Assembly (NCBI RefSeq): GCF_004382795.1
Contig: NZ_SMSG01000008.1
Location: 62,001-126,000 of the forward strand
From: Cumulibacter soli
GTDB taxonomy: Bacteria > Actinomycetota > Actinomycetes > Mycobacteriales > Antricoccaceae
Reading direction: 5' to 3'
DNA: 64,000 bases
This document shows positions 43,030-51,215 of this stretch, in pieces. The notes below the pieces were generated by a model. It was not told the origin of the DNA and did no database searches. It was given only the letters and a program-made list of their open reading frames with translations. Within the stretch, counting starts at the first letter, position 1; each line of letters opens with the position of its first letter. The position numbers and the translations under genes were made by a program.

Positions 43030-43785
43030 ATGAACAACCAGAAGCCCGATCTGACTGGGAAAGTAGCGATCGTGACCGGCGGAAGTCGCGGGCTCGGCCA
43101 ACAGATGTGCCTGGCATTCGCCGAGGCCGGGGCGGACGTCGTCGTGGCCAGCCGCAAGTTTGAGGCGTGTGAAGCGGTGGCCGCCCAGGTTCGCGAGCGC
43201 GGTCGCCGCGCGCTGCCGGTCGCGGCCCACCTTGGCCGGTGGGAAGACGCAAATATGCTCGCCGAGAAGGCTTATGACGAGTTCGGTAAGGTCGACGTGT
43301 TGGTGAACAATGCGGGCAAATCGCCGCTGTACCCGAGCCTCGGAGAGATCGATGAGGGGTACATGGACGCCGTACTCGGGCTGAACTTCAAGGTCCCGTT
43401 TCGGCTCGCGGTGCTTGTCGGCGAGCGGATGAAGGCCGATCGTGGTGGCAGCATCATCAACATCTCGAGCGTTAACTCGTATAAGCCCGATACCTTCTCC
43501 TTGCCCTATTCGGCGGCGAAGGCGGCGCTGAACGTGATGACGCAGGGGTTGGCTGAGGCGTTGGGCCCAAACGTGCGCGTGAACGCGATCGCACCGGGCG
43601 GTTTCGAGACCGATATCGCGACGAACTGGCCGGCGGGTGTGCGTGAACGCCTGGAGAGCATCACCAGCCTGAACCGGACGGCGCAACCGAGCGAGATCGT
43701 TGGCCCGGCGCTCTTCTTGGCCAGCGACATGTCCAGTTACGTGACCGGCACCTTGTTACGGGCCGACGGCGGCGTCATCGGCTAG
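43030..43785 (+). CDS. SDR-family oxidoreductase
   Basis: 251 residues: T-G-G-S-R-G-L-G at ~16-23, N-N-A-G near 95, S-S-V-N-S then Y-S-A-A-K near 160, A-P-G-G-F-E-T-D. The R in T-G-G-S-R-G suggests NADPH preference. GAGGAG precedes ATG 43030. It ends 9 bp before a terminator stem and is monocistronic. Confidence 0.9.
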   Translation: MNNQKPDLTGKVAIVTGGSRGLGQQMCLAFAEAGADVVVASRKFEACEAVAAQVRERGRRALPVAAHLGRWEDANMLAEKAYDEFGKVDVLVNNAGKSPLYPSLGEIDEGYMDAVLGLNFKVPFRLAVLVGERMKADRGGSIINISSVNSYKPDTFSLPYSAAKAALNVMTQGLAEALGPNVRVNAIAPGGFETDIATNWPAGVRERLESITSLNRTAQPSEIVGPALFLASDMSSYVTGTLLRADGGVIG

Positions 43786-43794
43786 ATCGCGACT

Positions 43795-43845
43795 GCGGCG
43801 CTATTGCTCTGCGCAGTTCGAAACTGGCGTGAGCAATAGCGCCGC
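43795..43845. terminator. Bidirectional stem-loop (15-bp perfect stem, structured loop)
   Basis: Perfect 15-bp arms 43795-43809 and 43831-43845; the 21-nt loop contains an inner CAGTT-CGA-AACTG hairpin. It lies between the convergent SDR and binding-protein genes. Confidence 0.75.
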
Positions 43846-43867
43846 AAGGTCTTGCTAAGTGCGCGGC

Positions 43868-45133
43868 TTATTCGTACGGCGCCTTGTATTCCTTCGCGTC
43901 ATCGGAGACGTACAAGTCGCTCACCGCTTGCGTCCCGCCCGGGATGTCTGCGGCCAGTTGCGCGATGTAGACCTCGCGGGTGGTGGGCGCGTTCGGGTTG
44001 CTGAAGTCCAGGGTGCCGGACAGGCCGCCGGTATCGAGGTCGTCGACAGTTTTGCGCGCCTCCATCACGCCTTCACGCGTCATATCTCCCGAGTCGCACG
44101 CAGCTTCCAAAATTGCGCCCCAGGCCAGCGCGGCGAGGTACCCGACGAAGGCCGTGCTGGATGGCGGGTCCTCGATGTCCATCTCATCCCATGCATCGCG
44201 GACCTTCTGCGCCTCGGGCGTATCGGTCATCCACGGCGCCGCCGACGCGGTGAGGTAGTAGTTGTCGGTCAGCGCGTCGACGACTTCCTCGCTGGTAACC
44301 AGGGTGGGCGCGTAAGTCGGCCCCCAACCCAGCAGCGGCATATCCATGCCCTGAGCCTTCATCTGTACGCCGATGGAGGAGACCTGCGCAGGCGAGACCA
44401 TCGCAGCCATGAGCTTGACGCCGTCTGACTTCATCTTCGTCACGGTTGAGGTCATATCGGCGTCGGTGGCCCCGACCTCGGACTCGATGATCGTGATGTC
44501 GTGTTGTTCGGCGAAGTACTTGGTGCCCGCGATGCCGTTCTGGCCCGCTTCGTTATTCAGGTAGATGGCACCGATCGTGTCGCCCTCCGACAGCATGCCC
44601 TGCTCCATCATCCAGGAGAGGCCGTTGATCATCTCAACGTCGTACGTCGTGGTGGTCGCGAGGATCTGATCGTTGTCCAGGTTGTTCGAGGCCATCGACG
44701 GCACGCCGGCCAGCATCTTGTCCTGCGACAACTTTGTCTTGACCGCGGCGAGGGTGGGCGACCCCAGCAGTTGCACCAGGCCGAGGTCATTCGAACGCAT
44801 CTCTTCGTAAAGCGGTACGGCGTTCTCGGCCTTGTAGCCGTGATCCTTGATGTCGAATTCGATCTGGCGGCCGCAGATGCCACCATTGTCATTGACCTCG
44901 TCGGCCCAGATCTGGTGACCGTAGAGCGCGGAGAGGCCACCGGACTTGTATGGACCGCTCGCGTCGTACAGCACACCGAGCGTGATGGTGTCGTCCGTGA
45001 CGCCGATGTCGGTTTTCAGGCCGCCTTCGCCATCGTCCCCGCTACCGCCCGACTCGGACTTGGTCGAGCAACTCGTGAGCGCGAGGATGACAGCGGCGCC
45101 AAGACCAACGAGCGCCGTGGTGGATTTACGCAT
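43868..45133 (-). CDS. Branched-chain amino acid/amide-type ABC substrate-binding lipoprotein (orphan paralogue)
   Basis: 421 residues; signal peptide with lipobox L-T-S-C22, Ser/Gly linker, then Peripla_BP_6 domain (I-T-L-G-V-L-Y-D-A-S-G-P-Y near 52-64, G-I-C-G-R). It is a clear paralogue of 20274-21533, sharing long colinear blocks and the E-A-C-D-S-G-D-M-T-R-x-G-V segment. No permease or ATPase lies nearby. It is divergent from the kinase/dehydrogenase pair at 45363, hinting that it captures the substrate degraded by that pair. Confidence 0.9.
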   Translation of the reverse strand: MRKSTTALVGLGAAVILALTSCSTKSESGGSGDDGEGGLKTDIGVTDDTITLGVLYDASGPYKSGGLSALYGHQIWADEVNDNGGICGRQIEFDIKDHGYKAENAVPLYEEMRSNDLGLVQLLGSPTLAAVKTKLSQDKMLAGVPSMASNNLDNDQILATTTTYDVEMINGLSWMMEQGMLSEGDTIGAIYLNNEAGQNGIAGTKYFAEQHDITIIESEVGATDADMTSTVTKMKSDGVKLMAAMVSPAQVSSIGVQMKAQGMDMPLLGWGPTYAPTLVTSEEVVDALTDNYYLTASAAPWMTDTPEAQKVRDAWDEMDIEDPPSSTAFVGYLAALAWGAILEAACDSGDMTREGVMEARKTVDDLDTGGLSGTLDFSNPNAPTTREVYIAQLAADIPGGTQAVSDLYVSDDAKEYKAPYE

Positions 45134-45287
45134 GTGGCTTCCTTCTGGATGGTCCTACCTGGGATGCCATGCGCTCGTGACTCACGTCATGTGTGAACCA
45201 GCGCACATGGATGCCCGATTCTGTATCCACCCAACGTTCGTGTCAATCGGTTAGCGGAGATTCACCGGCGAATCGAGACCTGATCGT

Positions 45288-45340
45288 TTGACAACGAGCG
45301 TTCAGTCGACAAATGTTGAGACCTGACACGTAAGTCAGGT
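45288..45340 (+). promoter_or_regulatory. Promoter and inverted repeat upstream of kinase/ACAD pair
   Basis: TTGACA at 45288-45293 is a consensus -35; an AATGTT at 45312-45317 (18-bp spacer) is a plausible -10. Just downstream, ACCTGAC-ACGTAA-GTCAGGT (45321-45340) is a perfect 7-bp-arm inverted repeat, probably an operator. The rest of the 229-bp gap 45134-45362 shows only a weaker repeat, CATGTG-N10-CACATG, at 45188-45209. Confidence 0.5.
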
Positions 45341-45362
45341 TCGCTTTTCTACGGGAGGGTCG

Positions 45363-46382
45363 TTGATCGACCGGGAGACCATTCGTCCGCGCCTGCAACG
45401 ATGGATTACAGAGGTACATGACCCAGCGGCCGAACTAGGGGAGGTCTGGGCACTGCCGGGGCACGCCGGACTGAGCTTCGGGTTCGAAGTACGTCGCGCC
45501 GATGATGTCGAGAAGTTGGTGATTCGGCTTGCCCCACCCGGTGTCCGGCGTAAGGGCAACACCGACGTGCTGCGCCAAGTTCCGCTGCTGAAGTCGTTGG
45601 ACCGTGCTGGCATCCCAGTAGCGGCGGTGCTCTGGAATTCACCGGACGAGTCGTGGTTCGACACGGACGCTTACATCCAGCGGTTCCTCACCGGCGGGCC
45701 GTTGGATATGGCAAACGCCCAGGGTGAGAAACTGCCGGAGGCTGACGTTCGCCCCTACCTGGCGAACGCGGCACGCGTGCTCGCCAGCATCCATTCGGTG
45801 GATTGGCGTGCGGACCTGGCCGAATGGGAGCCCGTCAAGCTGCCTGAGCAGGACATCGAGTTCTGGCGCACGCTGCAGCCGAAGATGGCCGAGCCGCACA
45901 TGCCGCCCGCGGCCGATGCGCTGGCCGACGCGTTGCTGGCCAGCAAGCCGAAGGACTACCCGATCGGCGTCTTCCACGGCGATTTCCACACCAATAATGT
46001 GCTCTTCGAGGATGATGCCTCGATCAGCGGTGTGGTCGACTGGGAGATCTCCGGTATCGGCTCGCAAACGCTGGATATCGCGTGGTTGTCGATGATGACC
46101 GACCTTGCGTGCTGGGCGCCGAACAAGCAGGCGATCATGCGTGTCGTGGTTGATCCGGCGTGGCTGCTGGCTCAATACCAGGAGGCGCTTGGGCGAGAGG
46201 TCCGCGATGCAGCCTGGCATAAGGCATACGCGTGCTACCGGTTCGGTGTGATCACCGGGTTCAACCTTTATCTGCATCGCAGTGGCAAGCGCGACGACCC
46301 GCACTGGGAGGACGCCGGCGAGTCGACTATTCCGTTGTTCGACCGTGGGCAGCACCTGCTCGCGCACCCCGAGGACTTCTAA
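45363..46382 (+). CDS. ACAD10/LvaA-type phosphotransferase
   Basis: 339 residues from TTG 45363 (GGGAGG about 4 nt upstream; no nearby ATG or GTG in frame fits better). The kinase loop is H205-G-D207-F-H-T-N-N-V, then V-V-D-W-E-I-S-G-I-G. It resembles the aminoglycoside-phosphotransferase-like domain of ACAD10/11 and LvaA, which phosphorylates the hydroxyl of 4-hydroxyacyl-CoAs. The next gene, 32 bp on, is an ACAD10/11-like dehydrogenase that would remove the phosphate, so the pair could dehydroxylate a hydroxyacyl-CoA. Confidence 0.88.
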   Translation: MIDRETIRPRLQRWITEVHDPAAELGEVWALPGHAGLSFGFEVRRADDVEKLVIRLAPPGVRRKGNTDVLRQVPLLKSLDRAGIPVAAVLWNSPDESWFDTDAYIQRFLTGGPLDMANAQGEKLPEADVRPYLANAARVLASIHSVDWRADLAEWEPVKLPEQDIEFWRTLQPKMAEPHMPPAADALADALLASKPKDYPIGVFHGDFHTNNVLFEDDASISGVVDWEISGIGSQTLDIAWLSMMTDLACWAPNKQAIMRVVVDPAWLLAQYQEALGREVRDAAWHKAYACYRFGVITGFNLYLHRSGKRDDPHWEDAGESTIPLFDRGQHLLAHPEDF

Positions 46383-46414
46383 CCGCCGTACGTCGGCACA
46401 AGAAAGGCAACAAT

Positions 46415-47710
46415 ATGTGGGATTTCGAAACCGACCCGGAGTATCAGGCGAAGTTGGACTGGGCCGACAACTTTGTCCGCGAAGAGATCGAGCACTTCGA
46501 TCATGTCTTCCTCACGCCGTACGACAAGTCCGACGAGAAGATGATGGCGGCGATTCGCCCGCTGCAGCAGAAGGTCAAGGAGCAGGGACTGTGGGCCTGC
46601 CACCTCGAGCCGGAGTACGGCGGGCAGGGGTACGGGCAGGTGAAGCTCGCCCTGCTGAACGAGATTCTCGGTCGATCGAGCTTCGCGCCCTCGGTGTTCG
46701 GCTGCCAGGCTCCCGACTCCGGAAATGCCGAAATCTTGGCGAAGTACGGCAACGAGGCACAGAAGGCGCAGTTCCTGCAGCCGTTGCTGGACGGCGAAAT
46801 CTCTTCCTGCTACTCGATGACCGAGCCGCTCGCCGGCGCCGATCCGACCCTGTTCACCACCACCGCTGTCCGCGACGGTGATGGCTGGGTGATCAACGGT
46901 GAGAAGTGGTTCTCCTCCAGTGCGCGCTATGCCTCGTTCTTCTTGGTGATGGTGAAGACCAACACCGAGATTGAGGCGCACCGCGGTATGTCGATGTTCA
47001 TCGTGCCCGCCGACGCGCCGGGGATCGAGATCATTCGTAACGTCGCGATGGGTGGCGAACCCGACGAACACGGCGATCACGCCTACATCCGATACAACAA
47101 CGTCCGGGTGCCGTTCGAGAACCTGCTCGGTGACGAGGGTGCCGGCTTCGAGGTCGCGCAGACTCGGCTCGGTGGCGGTCGTATCCACCACGGCATGCGC
47201 ACCATCGCCGGGGTTCGAAAGGCGTTCGATCTGATGACCGAGCGTGCTGTGTCGCGCACGATGCGCACCGGACGCTTGGCTGATATGCAGGCAACCCAGG
47301 AGAAGATCGCCGACTCCTGGATCCAGATCGAACAGTTCCGCCTGCTGCTGTTGCGTACGGCTTGGCTGATCGACAAGCACCAGGACTACCGCAAGGTGCG
47401 CAAGGACATCGCCGCCGTCAAGGTCGTCATGCCGACCGTTTTCCACGATGTCGTGCAGCGAGCGATGCAACTACACGGCGCCCTGGGCATCTCCAACGAA
47501 ATGCCGTTCAGCAGGATGATGGTCACCGCGCAGGTCATGGCGATCGCCGACGGGCCGACCGAGGTGCACAAGTGGACCGTCGCCAAGCAGTTGCTTCGGG
47601 ACGTCGAGCCAGGGGAGCCGCGCTTCGGTTCCGGTCACTTGCCGACGCTGCGTGAGGCCGCCCGCAAGAAACTTGGCGTATCGATCGAACTCGAGGCGGG
47701 CGCTCTCTAG
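46415..47710 (+). CDS. Acyl-CoA dehydrogenase, ACAD10/11-LvaC type
   Basis: 431 residues, near the length of LvaC. T-E-P-L-A-G-A-D-P near 133, K-W-F-S-S-S-A-R near 162, F-E-V-A-Q-T-R-L-G-G-G-R-I-H near 245, and the C-terminal A-D-G-P-T-E-V-H-K-W-T-V, a signature of the ACAD10/11 branch instead of the usual Y-E-G. ATG 46415 has AGAAAGG about 7 nt upstream; longer frames run back into the kinase gene. It probably acts on the phosphorylated product of the upstream kinase. Confidence 0.9.
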   Translation: MWDFETDPEYQAKLDWADNFVREEIEHFDHVFLTPYDKSDEKMMAAIRPLQQKVKEQGLWACHLEPEYGGQGYGQVKLALLNEILGRSSFAPSVFGCQAPDSGNAEILAKYGNEAQKAQFLQPLLDGEISSCYSMTEPLAGADPTLFTTTAVRDGDGWVINGEKWFSSSARYASFFLVMVKTNTEIEAHRGMSMFIVPADAPGIEIIRNVAMGGEPDEHGDHAYIRYNNVRVPFENLLGDEGAGFEVAQTRLGGGRIHHGMRTIAGVRKAFDLMTERAVSRTMRTGRLADMQATQEKIADSWIQIEQFRLLLLRTAWLIDKHQDYRKVRKDIAAVKVVMPTVFHDVVQRAMQLHGALGISNEMPFSRMMVTAQVMAIADGPTEVHKWTVAKQLLRDVEPGEPRFGSGHLPTLREAARKKLGVSIELEAGAL

Positions 47711-47728
47711 CGCACGAATCACTCACCG

Positions 47729-47764
47729 ACGCAAGGCCCGCCGCTGATGCGGCGGGCCTTGCGT
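47729..47764. terminator. Stem-loop terminator (perfect 16-bp stem)
   Basis: Perfect arms 47729-47744 and 47749-47764 with loop TGAT, 18 bp after the dehydrogenase stop. It ends the kinase/ACAD transcript; the next gene starts 18 bp later. Confidence 0.85.
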
Positions 47765-47782
47765 TCGTCCTAGACTCCACGC

Positions 47783-48568
47783 ATGATCAGCCGCCAACTC
47801 TCCGCGTTCAACACGGCAACCGCGTCCGCGAACAAGATCCACGACGACGAGACCGCGCGAAAGTTCGGCTTCACCGGCGGGCTCGTCCCCGGCGTTGAGG
47901 TGCATGGTTACCTTTCCTGGGGCCCTGTCAGTGTCTGGGGCGAACGATGGCTTGCCGGTGGCGTGATGTCCTCGCGGTACAACACCCCGACGTACGACGG
48001 CGCCCTAGTCACCGTCGGCTTCGATGAGCAGAGCGGACAGGGGAGTGTCGCCACGGGCGACCACATTGATGCGGTCGCGACCTGCACCATGCCGGCGACG
48101 CAGCCGGCCGCACCGCCCGGATCGGATTACCAGCACCGGCCGCTACCGGACGAACGCCCGGTAGCAAATGAACATTCGCTGCGCACCGGCGTACACCTCG
48201 GCAGCGTGGACGTGGGCTTCCCGGATGAGAAGGCGCGGACGTATTTGGCCGACGTCCGCGAGACGCTGCCGATCTACACCGACCTCGGTGTGGCGCACCC
48301 CGGGTGGGTGCTGGGTCTGGCCAACGCATTGCTGACGCAGAACGTCGTGCTGGGTCCCTGGATTCACGTGGGCAGTACCGTGCACAACTTCGCGATGATC
48401 CACCAAGGGCAATTCATCAGTACCCGCGGAAAGGTCGCCGCCCAGTACGAGAAGAGCGGTCATCGATTCGTCGAGTTGGACGTCGCTGTGCTCGCTGATG
48501 ACACTATCGCCGCGCAGATCCACCACGTGGCGATCTATGAACCACGTCAGGTCCGCGAGGCTCACTAG
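47783..48568 (+). CDS. Hotdog-fold (MaoC/FAS1-dehydratase-like) protein of unknown function
   Basis: 261 residues. The segment F-G-F-T-G-G-L-V-P-G-V-E-V-H-G-Y near residue 27-42 is like the hydratase 'GGxxPG' region of MaoC-like proteins, and two repeats of beta-rich sequence suggest a double hotdog. The canonical D/H catalytic pair is not evident. No family name can be assigned with certainty. The ATG at 47783 has no strong ribosome site and follows the terminator closely, so a separate (possibly leaderless) promoter within or beside the terminator is implied. Confidence 0.75.
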   Translation: MISRQLSAFNTATASANKIHDDETARKFGFTGGLVPGVEVHGYLSWGPVSVWGERWLAGGVMSSRYNTPTYDGALVTVGFDEQSGQGSVATGDHIDAVATCTMPATQPAAPPGSDYQHRPLPDERPVANEHSLRTGVHLGSVDVGFPDEKARTYLADVRETLPIYTDLGVAHPGWVLGLANALLTQNVVLGPWIHVGSTVHNFAMIHQGQFISTRGKVAAQYEKSGHRFVELDVAVLADDTIAAQIHHVAIYEPRQVREAH

Positions 48569-48678
48569 GTGAGGTCGGACCAACTCGGGATCCGTTACCC
48601 CACAAGAAATTCGCGCGACACGTAACCAACGTGACCAATGGCCTGGACCACAGCCCATGCGCGCCATAGGGTACTGAC

Positions 48679-51045
48679 ATGGCTGGTTCGATTCTTGGTA
48701 CTGAGGTACGTCGCCTGGAGGATCCTGAAATCCTGCTGGGCAAGGGCATCTACGTCGGAGACATAAAACCCGAAGGCGTCGCGTACGCCGCATTCGCGCG
48801 ATCGACGCTCGCGCACGGGAACATCCTGTCGATCGACACGAGCGAAGCGGAAGGCATGCCTGGCGTGCTGAAGGTGTACACCGCGGAGAATCTGGGGGTC
48901 GAGCCGTTCGAGCCGACCATGCAGGTTGCTCCAGTTGCGGCACGCCCACCGCTGGCGACCGGCAAGGTTCGCTTCGCCGGGGAGGCGGTCGCAGCAGTGA
49001 TCGCGCAGACCCCGGGGCAAGCGCTTGACGCCGCGGAGACGATTTTCGCGGATATCGATCCGCTGCCGTCGGTGACCGATATGGAGAAGACGACCGCGGC
49101 CGACGCCCCGGTGATTCTCGAGGCGCTCGGCAAGAACGTGCTGACCGGCACCCGCGATCCCAGCGAGGTCCTCGACGATGCCGACATCGTCGTGAAAGCT
49201 CGACTGTCCAACCAGCGCGTCGCCGCGACCCCGATGGAGGGGCAAGGCATTCTCGTCGTGCCGCCGCGCGACGGTGAGCCGCTGACTATTCACGCGAGCT
49301 CGCAGGGTGCGCACTGGGTGAAGGGACAGGTGCAGCGCGCGTTCGGGTTCTCCGATGAGGAGATCCGGGTGCTCACCCCGCAGGTGGGCGGCGCATTCGG
49401 CGCGAAGTTCAGCATGCCGCACGAAGGCGCGATCGCCATCAAGGGTGCGATGGACCTCGACCGCCCGGTGCAATGGATCGAGACTCGCTCGGAGAACTTC
49501 TCCGGCATGCCGCACGGCCGCGCGCAGGTGCAGTGGGTCGAGATGGGCTTCAAGAAGGACGGCACCGTGACCGGGTTGCGCTGTCACGTCATCGGTGACG
49601 GTGGCGCGTACGCTGGCTTCGGTGGCGGCCTGTACGGCTCGACCAAGATGATGGCGCAGGGCGTGTACGAGATTCCGAAGATCGCGTTCTCGTCGGCGTT
49701 CGTGCTGACGAACACCACGCAGACCGGCGCCTTCCGTGGCGCGGGACGGCCCGAGGCCACCGCACTGCTCGAGCGGCTGATGGATATGGGTGCGGCCGAG
49801 TTGGGTATCGACCCGGTCGAGATCCGCCGTAAGAACCTCATTCCTGCTTTCGATACGCCGATGACGACCATCGTTGGTGCGCCGTACGACAGCGGCGACT
49901 ACGCCAAGCCGATCGATGCGGCGCTAGAGGCCGGCGGATACCAACAGTTGCGTGCCGAGCAGGCCGCTCGCCGTGAACGCGGCGACCGGGTTCAGCTGGG
50001 CATCGGCGTGAGCGCGTACGTCGAGGTCACTGCCGGGCTCGGTCCGTCCGAGTGGAGCAGTGTCGTGATCGAGGATGACGGCAGCGCGACGATGCGGGTG
50101 GGAACCGGTGCGAGTGGCCAGGGCCACCGCACGGCGTTCGCGATGCTGCTGTCTGATCACCTGGGCATTCCGATGGAAGACATCCGTCTCGTGCACAACG
50201 ACACGGCGGAGGTGCCCAGTGGATTCGGCACCGGCGGTTCGCGCTCGCTCCAGGTCGGTGGAAACGCCCTGCGTAACTCTGCCGATCACGTGCTGACCCG
50301 TGCGAAGCAGCTGGCTGCCGAGAAGTTCGAGGCCAACGTTGATGACATCGTCGTCGCTGATGCCGGCGGCCTGGGTGTTGCAGGCGTGCCCGGCCAGTCG
50401 ATCAGTTGGACTGAGTTGGCTGGGTTGGCCAAGGAGAACGGCGGCGAGCCGCTGCAGTACGCCGGAATCTGGGACGGACCGGGCCCGTCCTTCCCGTTCG
50501 GGGCGCATCTGTCGGTGGTCGAGGTCGACCTGGACACCGGCTACGTCACTCCGCGTAAGCACATCGCGGTGGACGACTGCGGCCGGATCCTGAACCCGAT
50601 GCTGGTGCGTGGCCAGCAGCACGGTGGTATCGCCCAGGGCTTGGCTCAATCGCTGTTCGAAGAGGTGCTGTACGACGAGGACGGCAACCTGGTCACTGCG
50701 GCCTTGGCTGACTACGGCATGCCATCGGCAGCCGACCTGTGCGACTTCGAGGCGTTGAACACCGAAACGGATGCCCCGGGCAACCCGATCGGGGCCAAGG
50801 GCATCGGTGAGTCAGGCACGATTGGTTCGACTCCGGCCGTGCACTCGGCCGTGATCGACGCTGTCTCGCACCTTGGCATCCGGCATATCGACATGCCGTG
50901 CACACCGGAGAAGGTGTGGCGCGCCGTACGCGATGCGGAAAACGGCGTGATCCACGATCCGTGGACTGACATCCCGGCGTTCTTCGCGGATCTGCCTGAG
51001 CAGGTCGCAACGGCGCCTGGCGGCGACGCCGGAGTCCAGGCCTAA
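48679..51045 (+). CDS. Molybdenum hydroxylase (xanthine dehydrogenase/CO-dehydrogenase family) large subunit
   Basis: 788 residues. An aldehyde-oxidase a/b-hammerhead domain (~15-130) is followed by the Mo-cofactor binding domain: Q-V-G-G-A-F-G-A-K near 234-242, active-site loop A-F352-R-G-A-G-R357 (form II type, not the Cys-Ser-Phe-Arg of true CO dehydrogenase), G-T-G-A-S-G-Q-G-H near 475, and catalytic E711 in G-I-G-E-S-G-T. It hydroxylates a C-H next to N or carbonyl using water. The [2Fe-2S] small and FAD medium subunits, normally adjacent, are missing on both sides. Terminator at 51061. Confidence 0.92.
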   Translation: MAGSILGTEVRRLEDPEILLGKGIYVGDIKPEGVAYAAFARSTLAHGNILSIDTSEAEGMPGVLKVYTAENLGVEPFEPTMQVAPVAARPPLATGKVRFAGEAVAAVIAQTPGQALDAAETIFADIDPLPSVTDMEKTTAADAPVILEALGKNVLTGTRDPSEVLDDADIVVKARLSNQRVAATPMEGQGILVVPPRDGEPLTIHASSQGAHWVKGQVQRAFGFSDEEIRVLTPQVGGAFGAKFSMPHEGAIAIKGAMDLDRPVQWIETRSENFSGMPHGRAQVQWVEMGFKKDGTVTGLRCHVIGDGGAYAGFGGGLYGSTKMMAQGVYEIPKIAFSSAFVLTNTTQTGAFRGAGRPEATALLERLMDMGAAELGIDPVEIRRKNLIPAFDTPMTTIVGAPYDSGDYAKPIDAALEAGGYQQLRAEQAARRERGDRVQLGIGVSAYVEVTAGLGPSEWSSVVIEDDGSATMRVGTGASGQGHRTAFAMLLSDHLGIPMEDIRLVHNDTAEVPSGFGTGGSRSLQVGGNALRNSADHVLTRAKQLAAEKFEANVDDIVVADAGGLGVAGVPGQSISWTELAGLAKENGGEPLQYAGIWDGPGPSFPFGAHLSVVEVDLDTGYVTPRKHIAVDDCGRILNPMLVRGQQHGGIAQGLAQSLFEEVLYDEDGNLVTAALADYGMPSAADLCDFEALNTETDAPGNPIGAKGIGESGTIGSTPAVHSAVIDAVSHLGIRHIDMPCTPEKVWRAVRDAENGVIHDPWTDIPAFFADLPEQVATAPGGDAGVQA

Positions 51046-51060
51046 TCAGTAACAGCGTGT

Positions 51061-51094
51061 GCGCCCCGCTTCCGTCACGACGGAAGCGGGGCGC
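51061..51094. terminator. Stem-loop terminator (15-bp stem)
   Basis: Perfect arms 51061-51075 and 51080-51094, loop CACG, 15 bp after the molybdenum hydroxylase stop. Confidence 0.85.
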
Positions 51095-51215
51095 AGCCGT
51101 GTGGTGCCCGCCGCTCGCCCGGCCCGCTCTTCACGGGTATTCATGACAGGTGTCATGGGCAATACGTGACGTTCGAGGACGCGACGGAGTATTTGCTCCC
51201 GGCACGATCAACGCT

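Noticed and set aside
45188-45209. CATGTG-N10-CACATG repeat as an operator
   Set aside because: Short arms with a long spacer and no supporting promoter or second copy.
46379-47470. 363-codon open frame on the minus strand
   Set aside because: Lies wholly antisense to the intact acyl-CoA dehydrogenase at 46415-47710 and has no domain pattern; an artefact of high third-position GC.
48595-49587. 330-codon open frame on the minus strand
   Set aside because: Antisense to the molybdenum hydroxylase gene; composition (Arg/His-rich) typical of a shadow frame.
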